Made by a program: the position numbers and the translations under genes. A stretch of 64,000 nucleotides of DNA from Microthrixaceae bacterium (GTDB lineage: Bacteria; Actinomycetota; Acidimicrobiia; Acidimicrobiales; Microtrichaceae): contig JAMLGJ010000017.1 in assembly GCA_023958095.1 (NCBI GenBank), positions 1 to 64,000 of the forward strand. Reading direction: 5' to 3'. The notes under the pieces are model-generated. The model saw only the letters and a program-made list of their open reading frames with translations, was not told the origin of the DNA and ran no database searches. Within the stretch, counting starts at the first letter, position 1; every line of letters begins with the position of its first letter. Positions 26,340-34,075 of the stretch are shown here, in pieces.

Positions 26340-27694
26340 ACGTTGAAGAACTGACCGAGCTCGTGGCCACGGGCGAGGTGGACACGGTCGTGGTCGCCTT
26401 CGCGGACATGCAGGGCCGGCTCGTGGGCAAGCGCGTGGTGGCCGAGCACTTCGTGGCCGAGCTTCCCCGCAACGGTGCTGCGGTGGAGTGCTGCGACTAC
26501 CTGCTGGCGGTGGACGTCGACATGGTGGTGCTGGAGGGCTTCCGCTTCTCCAGCTGGGAGACCGGCTACGGCGACTTCGAGTGCCGGCCCGACCTCTCCA
26601 CTCTTCGGCTGGTGCCCTGGCTGGAGCGCACCGCGATGGTGCTCGGGGACCTGTTCGACCACGACGGCGAACTCGTGGAGGTGGCACCCCGATCGATCCT
26701 GCGACGCCAGCTGGAACGGGCCGGCGAACTCGGATACGAGGCTCGCTTCGGCACCGAGCTCGAGTTCTTCCTGTTCTGCGAGTCCGCGGAGGAGGCCCGG
26801 GCGAAGGGATTCAGGGACCTGACTCCGTCGAGCCCCTACATAATCGACTACCACCTGCTCGGCACCACCCGCGACGAGGCGGTCATCTCGAAGCTGCGTT
26901 CGGGCATGCTCGCCGCGGGCCTGCCGGTGGAGAACTCCAAGGGTGAGGCAGGTCGGGGCCAGCACGAGCTCAACCTGCGCTTCGCCGATGCGCTGACGAT
27001 GGCCGACAACCATGCGGTCTACAAGAACGGTGCACGCGAGATCGCCTGGCTCGAGGACCGTTGCCTCACCTTCATGGCCAAACCGGCCTTCGACGATGCC
27101 GGGTCGTCCTGTCACATCCACTCATCGCTGTGGGACACCGCAAACGGCAGGTCGGTGATGGCCTCCCAGGACGACGGGAATGCCCCATCGGAGGTGTTCC
27201 GGTGGTTCCTGGGCGGCCTGCTCGCGACTGCTGCGGAGCTGTCGCTGTGCTTCGCTCCCTTCGTGAACAGCTACAAGCGCTACCAACCGGGTTCCTGGGC
27301 GCCCACGGCGATCGGCTGGGACACCGACAACCGCACGCTCGGGTTCCGGGTGGTGGGCCACGGACAGGCGATGCGCGTCGAGAGCCGGGTACCCGGATCC
27401 GACTGCAACCCGTATGTGGCCGAGGCCGCGATGCTCGCCGGCGGGCTGCACGGCATCCAGAACCGCATCGAGCCCCCGGAACCGACGAAGGGAAACGGCT
27501 ACGAGTCGGACCTGCCACGGATCCCCTCCACGCTCGTGGAGGCCATCGAGCTGTTCGACGGTTCCGAAGTGGCCCGTTCGGCCTTCGGCGAGGAAGCGCA
27601 CTTCCACCTGCTCCACATGGCACGCGAGGAATGGGCGGCGTTCAACCGCACCGTGACCGACTGGGAACTGCGCCGGAACTTCGAGCAGCTGTGA
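26333..27694 (+). CDS. Glutamine synthetase family protein (PuuA-like gamma-glutamyl ligase)
   Basis: A 453-residue glutamine-synthetase-fold enzyme. The Mg/ATP residues are in GTELEFFLF and AGRGQHELNL, and SCHIHSSLW and ESRVPGSDCNPY complete the active site. The N-terminal ADMQGRLVGKR is typical of GlnA-like and PuuA-type ligases. It probably joins glutamate to an amine such as a polyamine. It overlaps the SDR gene and is followed 16 bp later by a PuuD-like hydrolase, which supports the gamma-glutamylation route over ammonia assimilation. Confidence 0.88.
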   Translation: MLNVEELTELVATGEVDTVVVAFADMQGRLVGKRVVAEHFVAELPRNGAAVECCDYLLAVDVDMVVLEGFRFSSWETGYGDFECRPDLSTLRLVPWLERTAMVLGDLFDHDGELVEVAPRSILRRQLERAGELGYEARFGTELEFFLFCESAEEARAKGFRDLTPSSPYIIDYHLLGTTRDEAVISKLRSGMLAAGLPVENSKGEAGRGQHELNLRFADALTMADNHAVYKNGAREIAWLEDRCLTFMAKPAFDDAGSSCHIHSSLWDTANGRSVMASQDDGNAPSEVFRWFLGGLLATAAELSLCFAPFVNSYKRYQPGSWAPTAIGWDTDNRTLGFRVVGHGQAMRVESRVPGSDCNPYVAEAAMLAGGLHGIQNRIEPPEPTKGNGYESDLPRIPSTLVEAIELFDGSEVARSAFGEEAHFHLLHMAREEWAAFNRTVTDWELRRNFEQL

Positions 27695-27710
27695 ACACGG
27701 AGCGACACCC

Positions 27711-28466
27711 ATGACCGAGGCACTGCCACGCATCGGACTCACCGCACGGCGCGAGCCGGTCGACCGGCCGTATCCGCTGGTGGAGTCGGTGTGCCTTCAG
27801 GCCACCTACTCCGACTCCGTCGAGAGGGCGGGTGGGATGCCCGTGCTCATGGCTCCCGGCCGAGCGGGCGCCGACCACGCACGACGGATGCTCGCGAGCA
27901 TCGACGCCCTGGTGCTCACGGGTGGTTCGGACATCCACTCGAAGCGCTACGGCCAACCGCTGCACGAGACGATGAGCCACGTCGATGAGCTCCAGGACGA
28001 CTTCGAGTTCACACTGCTCGAAGAAGCGCTGGAGGCCGACCTCCCCATCCTGTGCATCTGCCGGGGCATGCAGATCCTCAACGTGCTGCGCGGCGGCGAC
28101 CTGGACCCCCACATCCCGGGAAAGCCCGGCATCGGGGAGCACGGGGTCCCCTTCGGGGGAGGCGGCACCCGCCACGAGGTGACCGTGCAGGCGTCCACAC
28201 GCCTCGCCGAGGCCCTGGGCACGACGACACCGACCGTGGAGTGCCACCATCACCAGGCGGTCCAGCAGGTCGGCGATGGCCTCGAGGTCGTGGCACGTGC
28301 CCGTGACGGGATCGTCGAGGCACTCGACCTCCCCGCACGTGACGCGTGGATGGTCGCTGTGCAGTGGCACCCCGAGGACACCGCTGCCCACGACCCGGTG
28401 AACCAGCGGCTCTTCGACGAACTGGTTCGGAGGGCCGTCCCCGCGGACCGCTCCCGGGGAAGCTGA
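27711..28466 (+). CDS. Class I glutamine amidotransferase-like gamma-glutamyl hydrolase (PuuD-like)
   Basis: A 251-residue hydrolase with the nucleophile elbow CICRGMQILNV and the His-Glu pair in VQWHPED. LTARREPVDRPYPLVE at the N-terminus and LTGGSDIHSKRYG are typical of PuuD/peptidase C26 proteins, which release glutamate from gamma-glutamyl compounds. GGAGC precedes ATG 27711 by 7 nt. It sits between the ligase and a PQ-loop gene in one operon and would complete the gamma-glutamyl cycle. Confidence 0.9.
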   Translation: MTEALPRIGLTARREPVDRPYPLVESVCLQATYSDSVERAGGMPVLMAPGRAGADHARRMLASIDALVLTGGSDIHSKRYGQPLHETMSHVDELQDDFEFTLLEEALEADLPILCICRGMQILNVLRGGDLDPHIPGKPGIGEHGVPFGGGGTRHEVTVQASTRLAEALGTTTPTVECHHHQAVQQVGDGLEVVARARDGIVEALDLPARDAWMVAVQWHPEDTAAHDPVNQRLFDELVRRAVPADRSRGS

Positions 28467-28469
28467 TCC

Positions 28470-29126
28470 GTGGACCCGGTGCTGCTCACGGCCCTGGTCG
28501 TGGTGGCCAACGTCATGGGCGTGGGCATGATCGTGCCGCAGGTGGCGCGGATCCACCGCCTCCGCTCCGCGGATGGGGTCTCGGGGGTGTGGATCGGCGT
28601 GGGCATCGCCATGAACACCTGGTGGACGATCTACGGGCTCGCGGAGTCGCTCCCGGGCATCCTGCCGGTGTCGGTGCTGGCAGCCGCGCTCTACCTGGTG
28701 ATGGCCCGGCAGTTCATCTCCCTGGTGGGCCGGCCGGGTTGGCGCCCCCTGGTCGTGGGGATGCTGGTGGTCGGGGTTGCACCGCTGCCGGCGCTCGCAC
28801 TCGGGGGGTTCACCGCTGCCGGCCTGGTCGTCGGGCTGGCCTACGGGTTGCAGTTCTTCCCGGCCGTCGTGTCGGCCATGCGCAGCCGGGACTGCCGGGG
28901 CGTGTCGCCACTGACCTGGTCGATGGCCCTGGTCGAGGCCGCCATCTGGGTGACCTACGGCCTGGCCAGCGACGACCGCGCCCTGCTCATCGGGGGATCG
29001 GGAGGTTGCCTCGCGTCAGGGCTGATCCTGTGCAGGCTCGCCCGGGTCCGCCTCCGGCACGACGGCCAGCTTGCCGCGGACACGACCGGCCCTCATGTCA
29101 TCGATGGCACCGGCAGCTTCGGGTAG
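28470..29126 (+). CDS. PQ-loop (SemiSWEET-like) membrane protein
   Basis: A 218-residue polytopic protein of about seven membrane segments. Two PQ-loop-like motifs are visible: IVPQVARIHRLRSADGVSG and FFPAVVSAMRSRDCRGVSP. Such proteins (SWEET, SemiSWEET, cystinosin) move sugars or amino acids across membranes. GTG 28470 is 3 bp after the puuD-like stop, so it ends the operon and may transport the substrate or product. The last 37 codons overlap the convergent oxidoreductase gene. Confidence 0.75.
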   Translation: MDPVLLTALVVVANVMGVGMIVPQVARIHRLRSADGVSGVWIGVGIAMNTWWTIYGLAESLPGILPVSVLAAALYLVMARQFISLVGRPGWRPLVVGMLVVGVAPLPALALGGFTAAGLVVGLAYGLQFFPAVVSAMRSRDCRGVSPLTWSMALVEAAIWVTYGLASDDRALLIGGSGGCLASGLILCRLARVRLRHDGQLAADTTGPHVIDGTGSFG

Positions 29127-30098
29127 GGCGACGACACGGTCGAGCGGAATGCGCAGCTCGCCGCGCTCGACCATTGCGGCGAGGGTGCGCAGATCCTCCG
29201 AGTTCTCCGAGGAGATGAACGTCTTCATCTTCTTGGAGCTGAACAGCGACCAGATGGATGCCCTGATCTGGCGGTCGGCCCCACCAACCAGGCTCCCGCC
29301 GTTCTCCCCACCGGTGATCACGAGCCGTCCGTTCGGAACGAGCAGGCGGCGCAGCTCGCGCAGCGTGCGGTTGCCGCCCATGTCGAGTATCACGTCGTAG
29401 CCACCGCCGAAGTCCCCGATCGGCCCCGCGGTGTAGTCGATCACGTGGTCCGCCCCGAGCGACCGCACGAAGTCGAGCTTGGACGTGCTGGCCACACCGG
29501 TCACCTCGGCACCGAGTGCCCTGGCCACCTGCACCGCGTAGGAACCGACGCCACCGGAGGCTCCGATGACCAGGACCTTCTCCCCCGCGACCACACCCGC
29601 CACGTCCCTGATGCCCTGCAGGCCCGTGAGGCCCGACACCGCCACCACGGCGGCCTGTTCGGGCCGGACGCCTGCAGGCATCGGGGCGATCCTCTCGACG
29701 TCTGCCACGGCGTACTGGGCGAACGAGCCCTTCGAGGTCCCGAAGACGCGCTCACCCACGGTGTAGCCGGTGACGCCCGATCCGATGGCGACGACCTCAC
29801 CTGCGAAGTCGAGACCGGGGACGGGGTTCTTGGGGCGGCGTACACCGAATCCTGCGAGACGGACGACGTGGGGCAGGCCGGCCACGAGGTGCCAGGTTCC
29901 CTGGTCCAGCCCCGCTGCATCCACCCTGACGAGCACCTGGTCGGCCCCGGGTTCCGGCACCGCGATGCGTTCGAAGCCGAGTACTTCGCTCGCCTCCCCG
30001 TACTCGTACTGCGTGATCGCATCCATCGTCGCAGGGACCATGGTGGCCTCCTCGTTCCTGGTCGCATCGTCGTTGTTACTTACAGCGTAAGTCATCAT
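29016..30098 (-). CDS. NADPH:quinone oxidoreductase-like zinc-free alcohol dehydrogenase (MDR family)
   Basis: A 360-residue medium-chain dehydrogenase/reductase. The GroES-like domain has VDAAGLDQGTWHLVAG and PGLDFAGEVVAIG; the Rossmann motif is VIGASGGVGSYAVQVA. Structural-zinc cysteines are absent, as in quinone oxidoreductases. ATG 30098 is chosen because TACCGT ends 7 nt upstream; downstream ATGs at 30041 and 30026 match family N-termini. One palindromic operator lies within the first codons. It is divergent from tetR and probably repressed by it. Confidence 0.85.
   Translation of the reverse strand: MMTYAVSNNDDATRNEEATMVPATMDAITQYEYGEASEVLGFERIAVPEPGADQVLVRVDAAGLDQGTWHLVAGLPHVVRLAGFGVRRPKNPVPGLDFAGEVVAIGSGVTGYTVGERVFGTSKGSFAQYAVADVERIAPMPAGVRPEQAAVVAVSGLTGLQGIRDVAGVVAGEKVLVIGASGGVGSYAVQVARALGAEVTGVASTSKLDFVRSLGADHVIDYTAGPIGDFGGGYDVILDMGGNRTLRELRRLLVPNGRLVITGGENGGSLVGGADRQIRASIWSLFSSKKMKTFISSENSEDLRTLAAMVERGELRIPLDRVVALPEAAGAIDDMRAGRVRGKLAVVPEADPGEPAQDQP
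30078..30092. promoter_or_regulatory. TetR operator candidate O1
   Basis: ACTTACAGCGTAAGT, with perfect 6-bp arms around AGC. It lies just downstream of the oxidoreductase transcription start, inside codons 3-7 of the longest frame. Confidence 0.7.
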
Positions 30099-30105
30099 GG
30101 GCCAT

Positions 30106-30111
30106 ACGGTA
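30106..30111 (-). promoter_or_regulatory. -10 box of the oxidoreductase gene
   Basis: TACCGT lies 7 nt before ATG 30098 and between the two operator palindromes. Confidence 0.55.
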
Positions 30112-30112
30112 G

Positions 30113-30127
30113 ACTTACGTTGTAAGC
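30113..30127. promoter_or_regulatory. TetR operator candidate O2
   Basis: ACTTACGTTGTAAGC shares the CTTAC-N3-GTAAG arms of O1 and is offset by 35 bp. It overlaps a TAAGCT hexamer (30123-30128) that may be the tetR -10 box. Confidence 0.7.
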
Positions 30128-30215
30128 TTGTCAAGGGTCGCCTCGTGGGGACCTGCTGGTGGATCGGCAGCAGGACGAAGACGAGGCGCCCCACGAATCG
30201 TCCTGGGAGGAGAAC

Positions 30216-30881
30216 TTGGGCAGCACACAGGAGACGAGAGCGCCCCTCAACCGCACCGCGGTGCTGGACGCAGCGGTCGCCATGGCCGACGAGCACGGCC
30301 TCGGATCGATCTCGATGCGCAAGCTCGGTGAGGAGCTGGGGGTCGAGGCGATGTCGTTGTACAACCACGTCGCCAACAAGGAGGACCTGCTCGACGGGAT
30401 GGTGGACCGCGTGTTCGCGGAGCTGGGAACGCCTGACCCCGGTGAACCATGGCGCGAGGCCCTCGGACGCTGTGCGCACACCACGCGGGAGGCACTCGGC
30501 CGGCACCGGTGGGCGATCGCGATCATGGATTCGCGCTCCTCGCCCGGCCCAGCGACGATGCGGCGCCAGGACTCCATCATCGGCCTGCTACGGGCCAACG
30601 GTTTCTCGCTGTCGCTCACGGCGCACACGATCGCCGCATTCGACGCCTACGTCTACGGCTTCGCCATGCAGGAAGCAGCCCTGCCCTTCGACACCCACGA
30701 CGAGGTCACCGAGCTGGCGGCGACGCTCCTCGAGCAGATGGGTGCCACCTACCCGCACTTCGCGGAGTTCGCGGTCGGTCACGTGCTGAAGCCGGGATAC
30801 GACTTCGGCGAGGAGTTCGAATTCGGACTGGAGCTCGTCCTGGAGGGCGTCGAACGGCGGCTCGTCGACAGCACTGAGTAG
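30216..30881 (+). CDS. TetR-family transcriptional regulator
   Basis: A 221-residue repressor. The N-terminal helix-turn-helix spans LDAAVAMADEHGLGSISMRKLGEELGVEAMSLYNHVANKEDLL, and a TetR_C-type ligand domain follows. TTG 30216 is preferred because GGGAGGAG lies 5-6 nt upstream; GTG 30159 would add 19 acidic residues that are unlike the family. It is divergent from the quinone oxidoreductase, and two matching palindromes lie between them, so it probably controls both genes. The inducer is unknown. Confidence 0.88.
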   Translation: MGSTQETRAPLNRTAVLDAAVAMADEHGLGSISMRKLGEELGVEAMSLYNHVANKEDLLDGMVDRVFAELGTPDPGEPWREALGRCAHTTREALGRHRWAIAIMDSRSSPGPATMRRQDSIIGLLRANGFSLSLTAHTIAAFDAYVYGFAMQEAALPFDTHDEVTELAATLLEQMGATYPHFAEFAVGHVLKPGYDFGEEFEFGLELVLEGVERRLVDSTE

Positions 30882-30920
30882 CGGGCGCATGGACCGACGA
30901 CCCGACGGCCGGCGTGCCGA

Positions 30921-30926
30921 TAGTGT
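30921..30926 (+). promoter_or_regulatory. -10 box candidate for the FHA-cyclase gene
   Basis: TAGTGT lies 47 nt before GTG 30974, giving a leader that contains GGAGAGG. Confidence 0.35.
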
Positions 30927-30973
30927 GGCCGCGGGGAGACCACCGGATTCGGTGGGCAGGCCAGGAGAGGATC

Positions 30974-32041
30974 GTGCAGGGAATCCCGACCGTCGAGATC
31001 CACCCACCTGATGGTGGCCCGCTTTGCATCGTGGTGAACCGTCGTTTCGAACTGGGACGCGAGTGCGATGGAGTGCTCATCGACGACGCGATGCTGAGCA
31101 GGCGCCATCTCGCGATCCAGAGCGTCGGAGACCAGGTCACAATCGAGGATCTGGGGAGCCGCAACGGAACACTGCTCGGCGGGTCACCACTCGCGGGCAC
31201 CGGTGTTCTCGGGCCCGGGGTGGAAGCAGTTGCCGGGCAGACACGGATCCGCCGCGGCGAACTCATAGCGGCGAAACCAGCTGTCGCCGAGGGCTCACGA
31301 ACCGCGCACCGTGAGACGGTGGCGCCTGGTTCACCGACCCGGACCTCTGGGACCGGAGAGGCGGCACCCTCCCCCGTATCCGGTCGAGACGCGCGCTCGA
31401 CGATGATCGAGGCGGTCGCGCACGACGTCGCCAGCAAAGCCGGCTCGCTGGCGGACAGCCTCCCCGACACCACCGGCGGAACCCTGACGTTCCTGTTCAG
31501 TGACATCGAGTCCTCGACGCAGATGGCCGAAGCCCTGGGCGACAACGTCTGGTTCGACCACCTTCGGCGCCACAACGACCTCATCGAGAACCAGGTGAGG
31601 GCACACCGCGGCCGAGTCATCAAGTCCATCGGGGACGGCTACATGGTCACCTTCAACAGCGCAGGAGACGCGATCCGGTGCGCCACGGCGGTCCAGAAGG
31701 GCTTCGAGTCCCCCGAGTTCCGAACCCCCGGTCAGCAGGTCAGGGTCCGCATGGGGCTGCACACCGGAGAAGCCGTGGAAGCCGGAGGAGACCTGTTCGG
31801 CCTCCACGTGAACGTGGCGGCGCGCGTGGCGAACCAGGCCGCAGGCGGACAGGTGCTCGTGTCAGGCCTTACGCGCGCGATCACGGAGCCATCGGGCGAC
31901 TTCTCGTTCGGCCCGGAGAGCCAAGTCGAGCTCAAGGGCCTGTCGGGCACCCACGGCGTCAGTGAACTCAGATGGCAGCAGGCCGGCGGCGAGACACCGT
32001 CCGGCGACTCGCGCGCGACCACGGTCGTACGACCGGACTGA
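30974..32041 (+). CDS. FHA domain-class III adenylate/guanylate cyclase fusion
   Basis: A 355-residue soluble protein. The FHA domain at about 20-75 shows ELGRECDG, LSRRHLAI and EDLGSRNGT, the residues that bind phosphothreonine. A disordered linker (about 105-165) leads to a class III cyclase domain with metal-binding D177 (FSDIESST) and D221 (KSIGDGYMVTF), and GLHTGE. Start GTG 30974 has GGAGAGG upstream. It is convergent, with a 9-bp gap, on a Ser/Thr kinase gene whose partner ABC protein also carries FHA domains. Cyclase activity gated by a phosphopeptide is inferred. Confidence 0.9.
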   Translation: MQGIPTVEIHPPDGGPLCIVVNRRFELGRECDGVLIDDAMLSRRHLAIQSVGDQVTIEDLGSRNGTLLGGSPLAGTGVLGPGVEAVAGQTRIRRGELIAAKPAVAEGSRTAHRETVAPGSPTRTSGTGEAAPSPVSGRDARSTMIEAVAHDVASKAGSLADSLPDTTGGTLTFLFSDIESSTQMAEALGDNVWFDHLRRHNDLIENQVRAHRGRVIKSIGDGYMVTFNSAGDAIRCATAVQKGFESPEFRTPGQQVRVRMGLHTGEAVEAGGDLFGLHVNVAARVANQAAGGQVLVSGLTRAITEPSGDFSFGPESQVELKGLSGTHGVSELRWQQAGGETPSGDSRATTVVRPD

Positions 32042-32050
32042 GATCCCGTA

Positions 32051-34075
32051 TCAGCGTGCGGCGTCGGCCCTCGCTCGTGCGCGCGCACGGATCCGCCGTC
32101 TGACCCGTCGGCGTCGTCCGAGCAGGAACAGCGAGGAAGCTGTCGCTGCACCGACGATCGCACCGAGGACGGCAGCCACGACAAGGCTGGTGACCGCCGG
32201 TTGTGGACCGCCCAGACACCACGCCCAGAGCACTGCGGTCGCCCCACCCACGGCACCGACGCCGGCCAACGCGACCGTCGAACGGATCCGACGCCTCCCA
32301 CGACGCAGAGGAGTCGACAACGACGCTGCGTACACCACCACGAGCGCGGTCAGGACGATCGCCAACCACCCACCGACGGACAGCCACACCTGGCGGTCGG
32401 GGTCGATCTCAACGGTCGGAGACGGAAGCGGTGCACCGGACACGTCGCGCAGGAGCAGTTCGGCATCGACGGGACCGCTGGCCACGATCCGTGGCGACGA
32501 TGCCGAGACGGTGGCCGAAACCGACCCTACGGCGGCAACCACGGGCACCTCGTTCGAGGACCCGATGGGTAGACCACCGACGGACAGATTCATCTGCAGC
32601 GTGGCCGCGCCCGGTGGCGGGTCGGCGACCACGATCGACACCGGTTGGGAAAGGTCCACCTCCGGCGCCGATTCACCTCCGGCCGCCTCGCCGGAGATCA
32701 CGACCATCCCGGTTGGTGTGGCATCGGCGTTCGAACCGTCGCCTCCGACGCCGCCGAACGCGACCAGCAGAACAAGCAGGGCGGACACGATTGCGGTGAC
32801 GATCCAACCCCAGGGAGCCCGCGTCGGTGTCAGCACCTTCGAGACCGGTACCACGTCGCTGGGATCGAGCCCGCTGAGGTCCGGTCCGGCTCGTCGTTGC
32901 CGGGTTCGGGTCGGACGCACGACCGACGACGCGGCCTCGCTGAGCGACGCCGCTGCGTCCGTTGCCGCTGGCTCACCCGGCGACACCCCCTCACCGGGCA
33001 GTGGTGTCCCTTCCCCGGCGGGTGTCCCCGGGCCGACGGTGTCGCGTGCCCCGGGCGCGTTCGGGCCGGTTGATCCCGGAGGGAGCGTTTCGCGCCCGTC
33101 CGCACCGGTTCCTCCCCTCACCGGGCCAGCCGGATCGCCGCTGCCCGTGCGGGCAACCGGCGTCGTGGCTGCCGCTGCAAGAGTGCCACCGGCGAGAAGT
33201 TTCACATCGGCCTGGTCGAGCCAACTCGGCCCCCAGGACTCCACCGCGGCAGTGGCGAGCTCCACACCGAACTCCTCGGCCGTGCGGGGACGATCCCCGG
33301 GAGAGCGTTCGAGCCCGTGCATCACCACCGAGGCGATCGGATGGGGAACACGGGGAGCGATCTGCTGGATCGGCTCCGGCCGCTCGGACAGCCTCCGCCT
33401 CAGGAGATCCATCGGTTCTCCGTCCTCCGAGAACGGGAGACGGCCGGTCAGCAGCTCGTAGAGCATGGTCGCGACCGCATAGACGTCAGCAGCGGGACCG
33501 ACCGCGGATCCGTCGGCCTGCTCGGGCGCCATGTAGGCGGGGGTCCCGATGACCTCCCCGCTCTCGGTGGCCAGGGTCCCCGAGCCGCCGAGCACCGCTG
33601 CTATTCCGAAATCGGTGACCTTGAGCTGACGGTGCTCGTCGAACATCAGGTTGTCGGGCTTCACATCGCGGTGCAGCACGTTCCGGCCGTGGGCATGGTC
33701 CAGTCCTGCGCACGCTGCGAGCGCTATCGCACAGGCAGTGGGCATCGACACGCCCTCGTTCGTGAACCACTCCCAGACCGTGCCCCCCGGCAGGGCCTGC
33801 ATCACCAGCAGACACAGATCCTCGCGCTCGACGAAGTCGTAGACCGGAACGACATGGGGATGATCCAGCGACGCCAGGACCTGGGCCTCGGCACCGAAAC
33901 GTCCCCTGACCTCGGGGTCGGCGGCGAAGCCGGTGGGCAGACGCTTGATGGCGACGTCGCGACCGAGTCGAACCTGGCGAGCGCCGTACACCTCCCCCAT
34001 TGCACCGCGACCGAGCTGCGCCCCGATCGTGTAGCCCTCGAGTGCGCTCGTGAGGCCTGCTTCCTCTTCGGTCAT
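32051..34075 (-). CDS. Serine/threonine protein kinase, membrane protein
   Basis: A 674-residue PknB-type kinase. The catalytic domain has LGRGAMGEVY (21-30), K44, HRDVKPDN (135-142), DFG (155-157) and GTPAYMAPEQ. A Pro/Gly/Thr-rich linker follows, then a membrane segment (WIVTAIVSALLVLLVAFGG), an extracellular beta-rich region and three more membrane spans with an Arg-rich C-terminus. Four spans are unusual, since most actinobacterial kinases have one. The ATG overlaps the stop of the FHA-FHA-ABC gene (ATGA), so they are translationally coupled. The pair resembles PknF/Rv1747, in which the kinase phosphorylates the transporter. Confidence 0.93.
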   Translation of the reverse strand: MTEEEAGLTSALEGYTIGAQLGRGAMGEVYGARQVRLGRDVAIKRLPTGFAADPEVRGRFGAEAQVLASLDHPHVVPVYDFVEREDLCLLVMQALPGGTVWEWFTNEGVSMPTACAIALAACAGLDHAHGRNVLHRDVKPDNLMFDEHRQLKVTDFGIAAVLGGSGTLATESGEVIGTPAYMAPEQADGSAVGPAADVYAVATMLYELLTGRLPFSEDGEPMDLLRRRLSERPEPIQQIAPRVPHPIASVVMHGLERSPGDRPRTAEEFGVELATAAVESWGPSWLDQADVKLLAGGTLAAAATTPVARTGSGDPAGPVRGGTGADGRETLPPGSTGPNAPGARDTVGPGTPAGEGTPLPGEGVSPGEPAATDAAASLSEAASSVVRPTRTRQRRAGPDLSGLDPSDVVPVSKVLTPTRAPWGWIVTAIVSALLVLLVAFGGVGGDGSNADATPTGMVVISGEAAGGESAPEVDLSQPVSIVVADPPPGAATLQMNLSVGGLPIGSSNEVPVVAAVGSVSATVSASSPRIVASGPVDAELLLRDVSGAPLPSPTVEIDPDRQVWLSVGGWLAIVLTALVVVYAASLSTPLRRGRRRIRSTVALAGVGAVGGATAVLWAWCLGGPQPAVTSLVVAAVLGAIVGAATASSLFLLGRRRRVRRRIRARARARADAAR

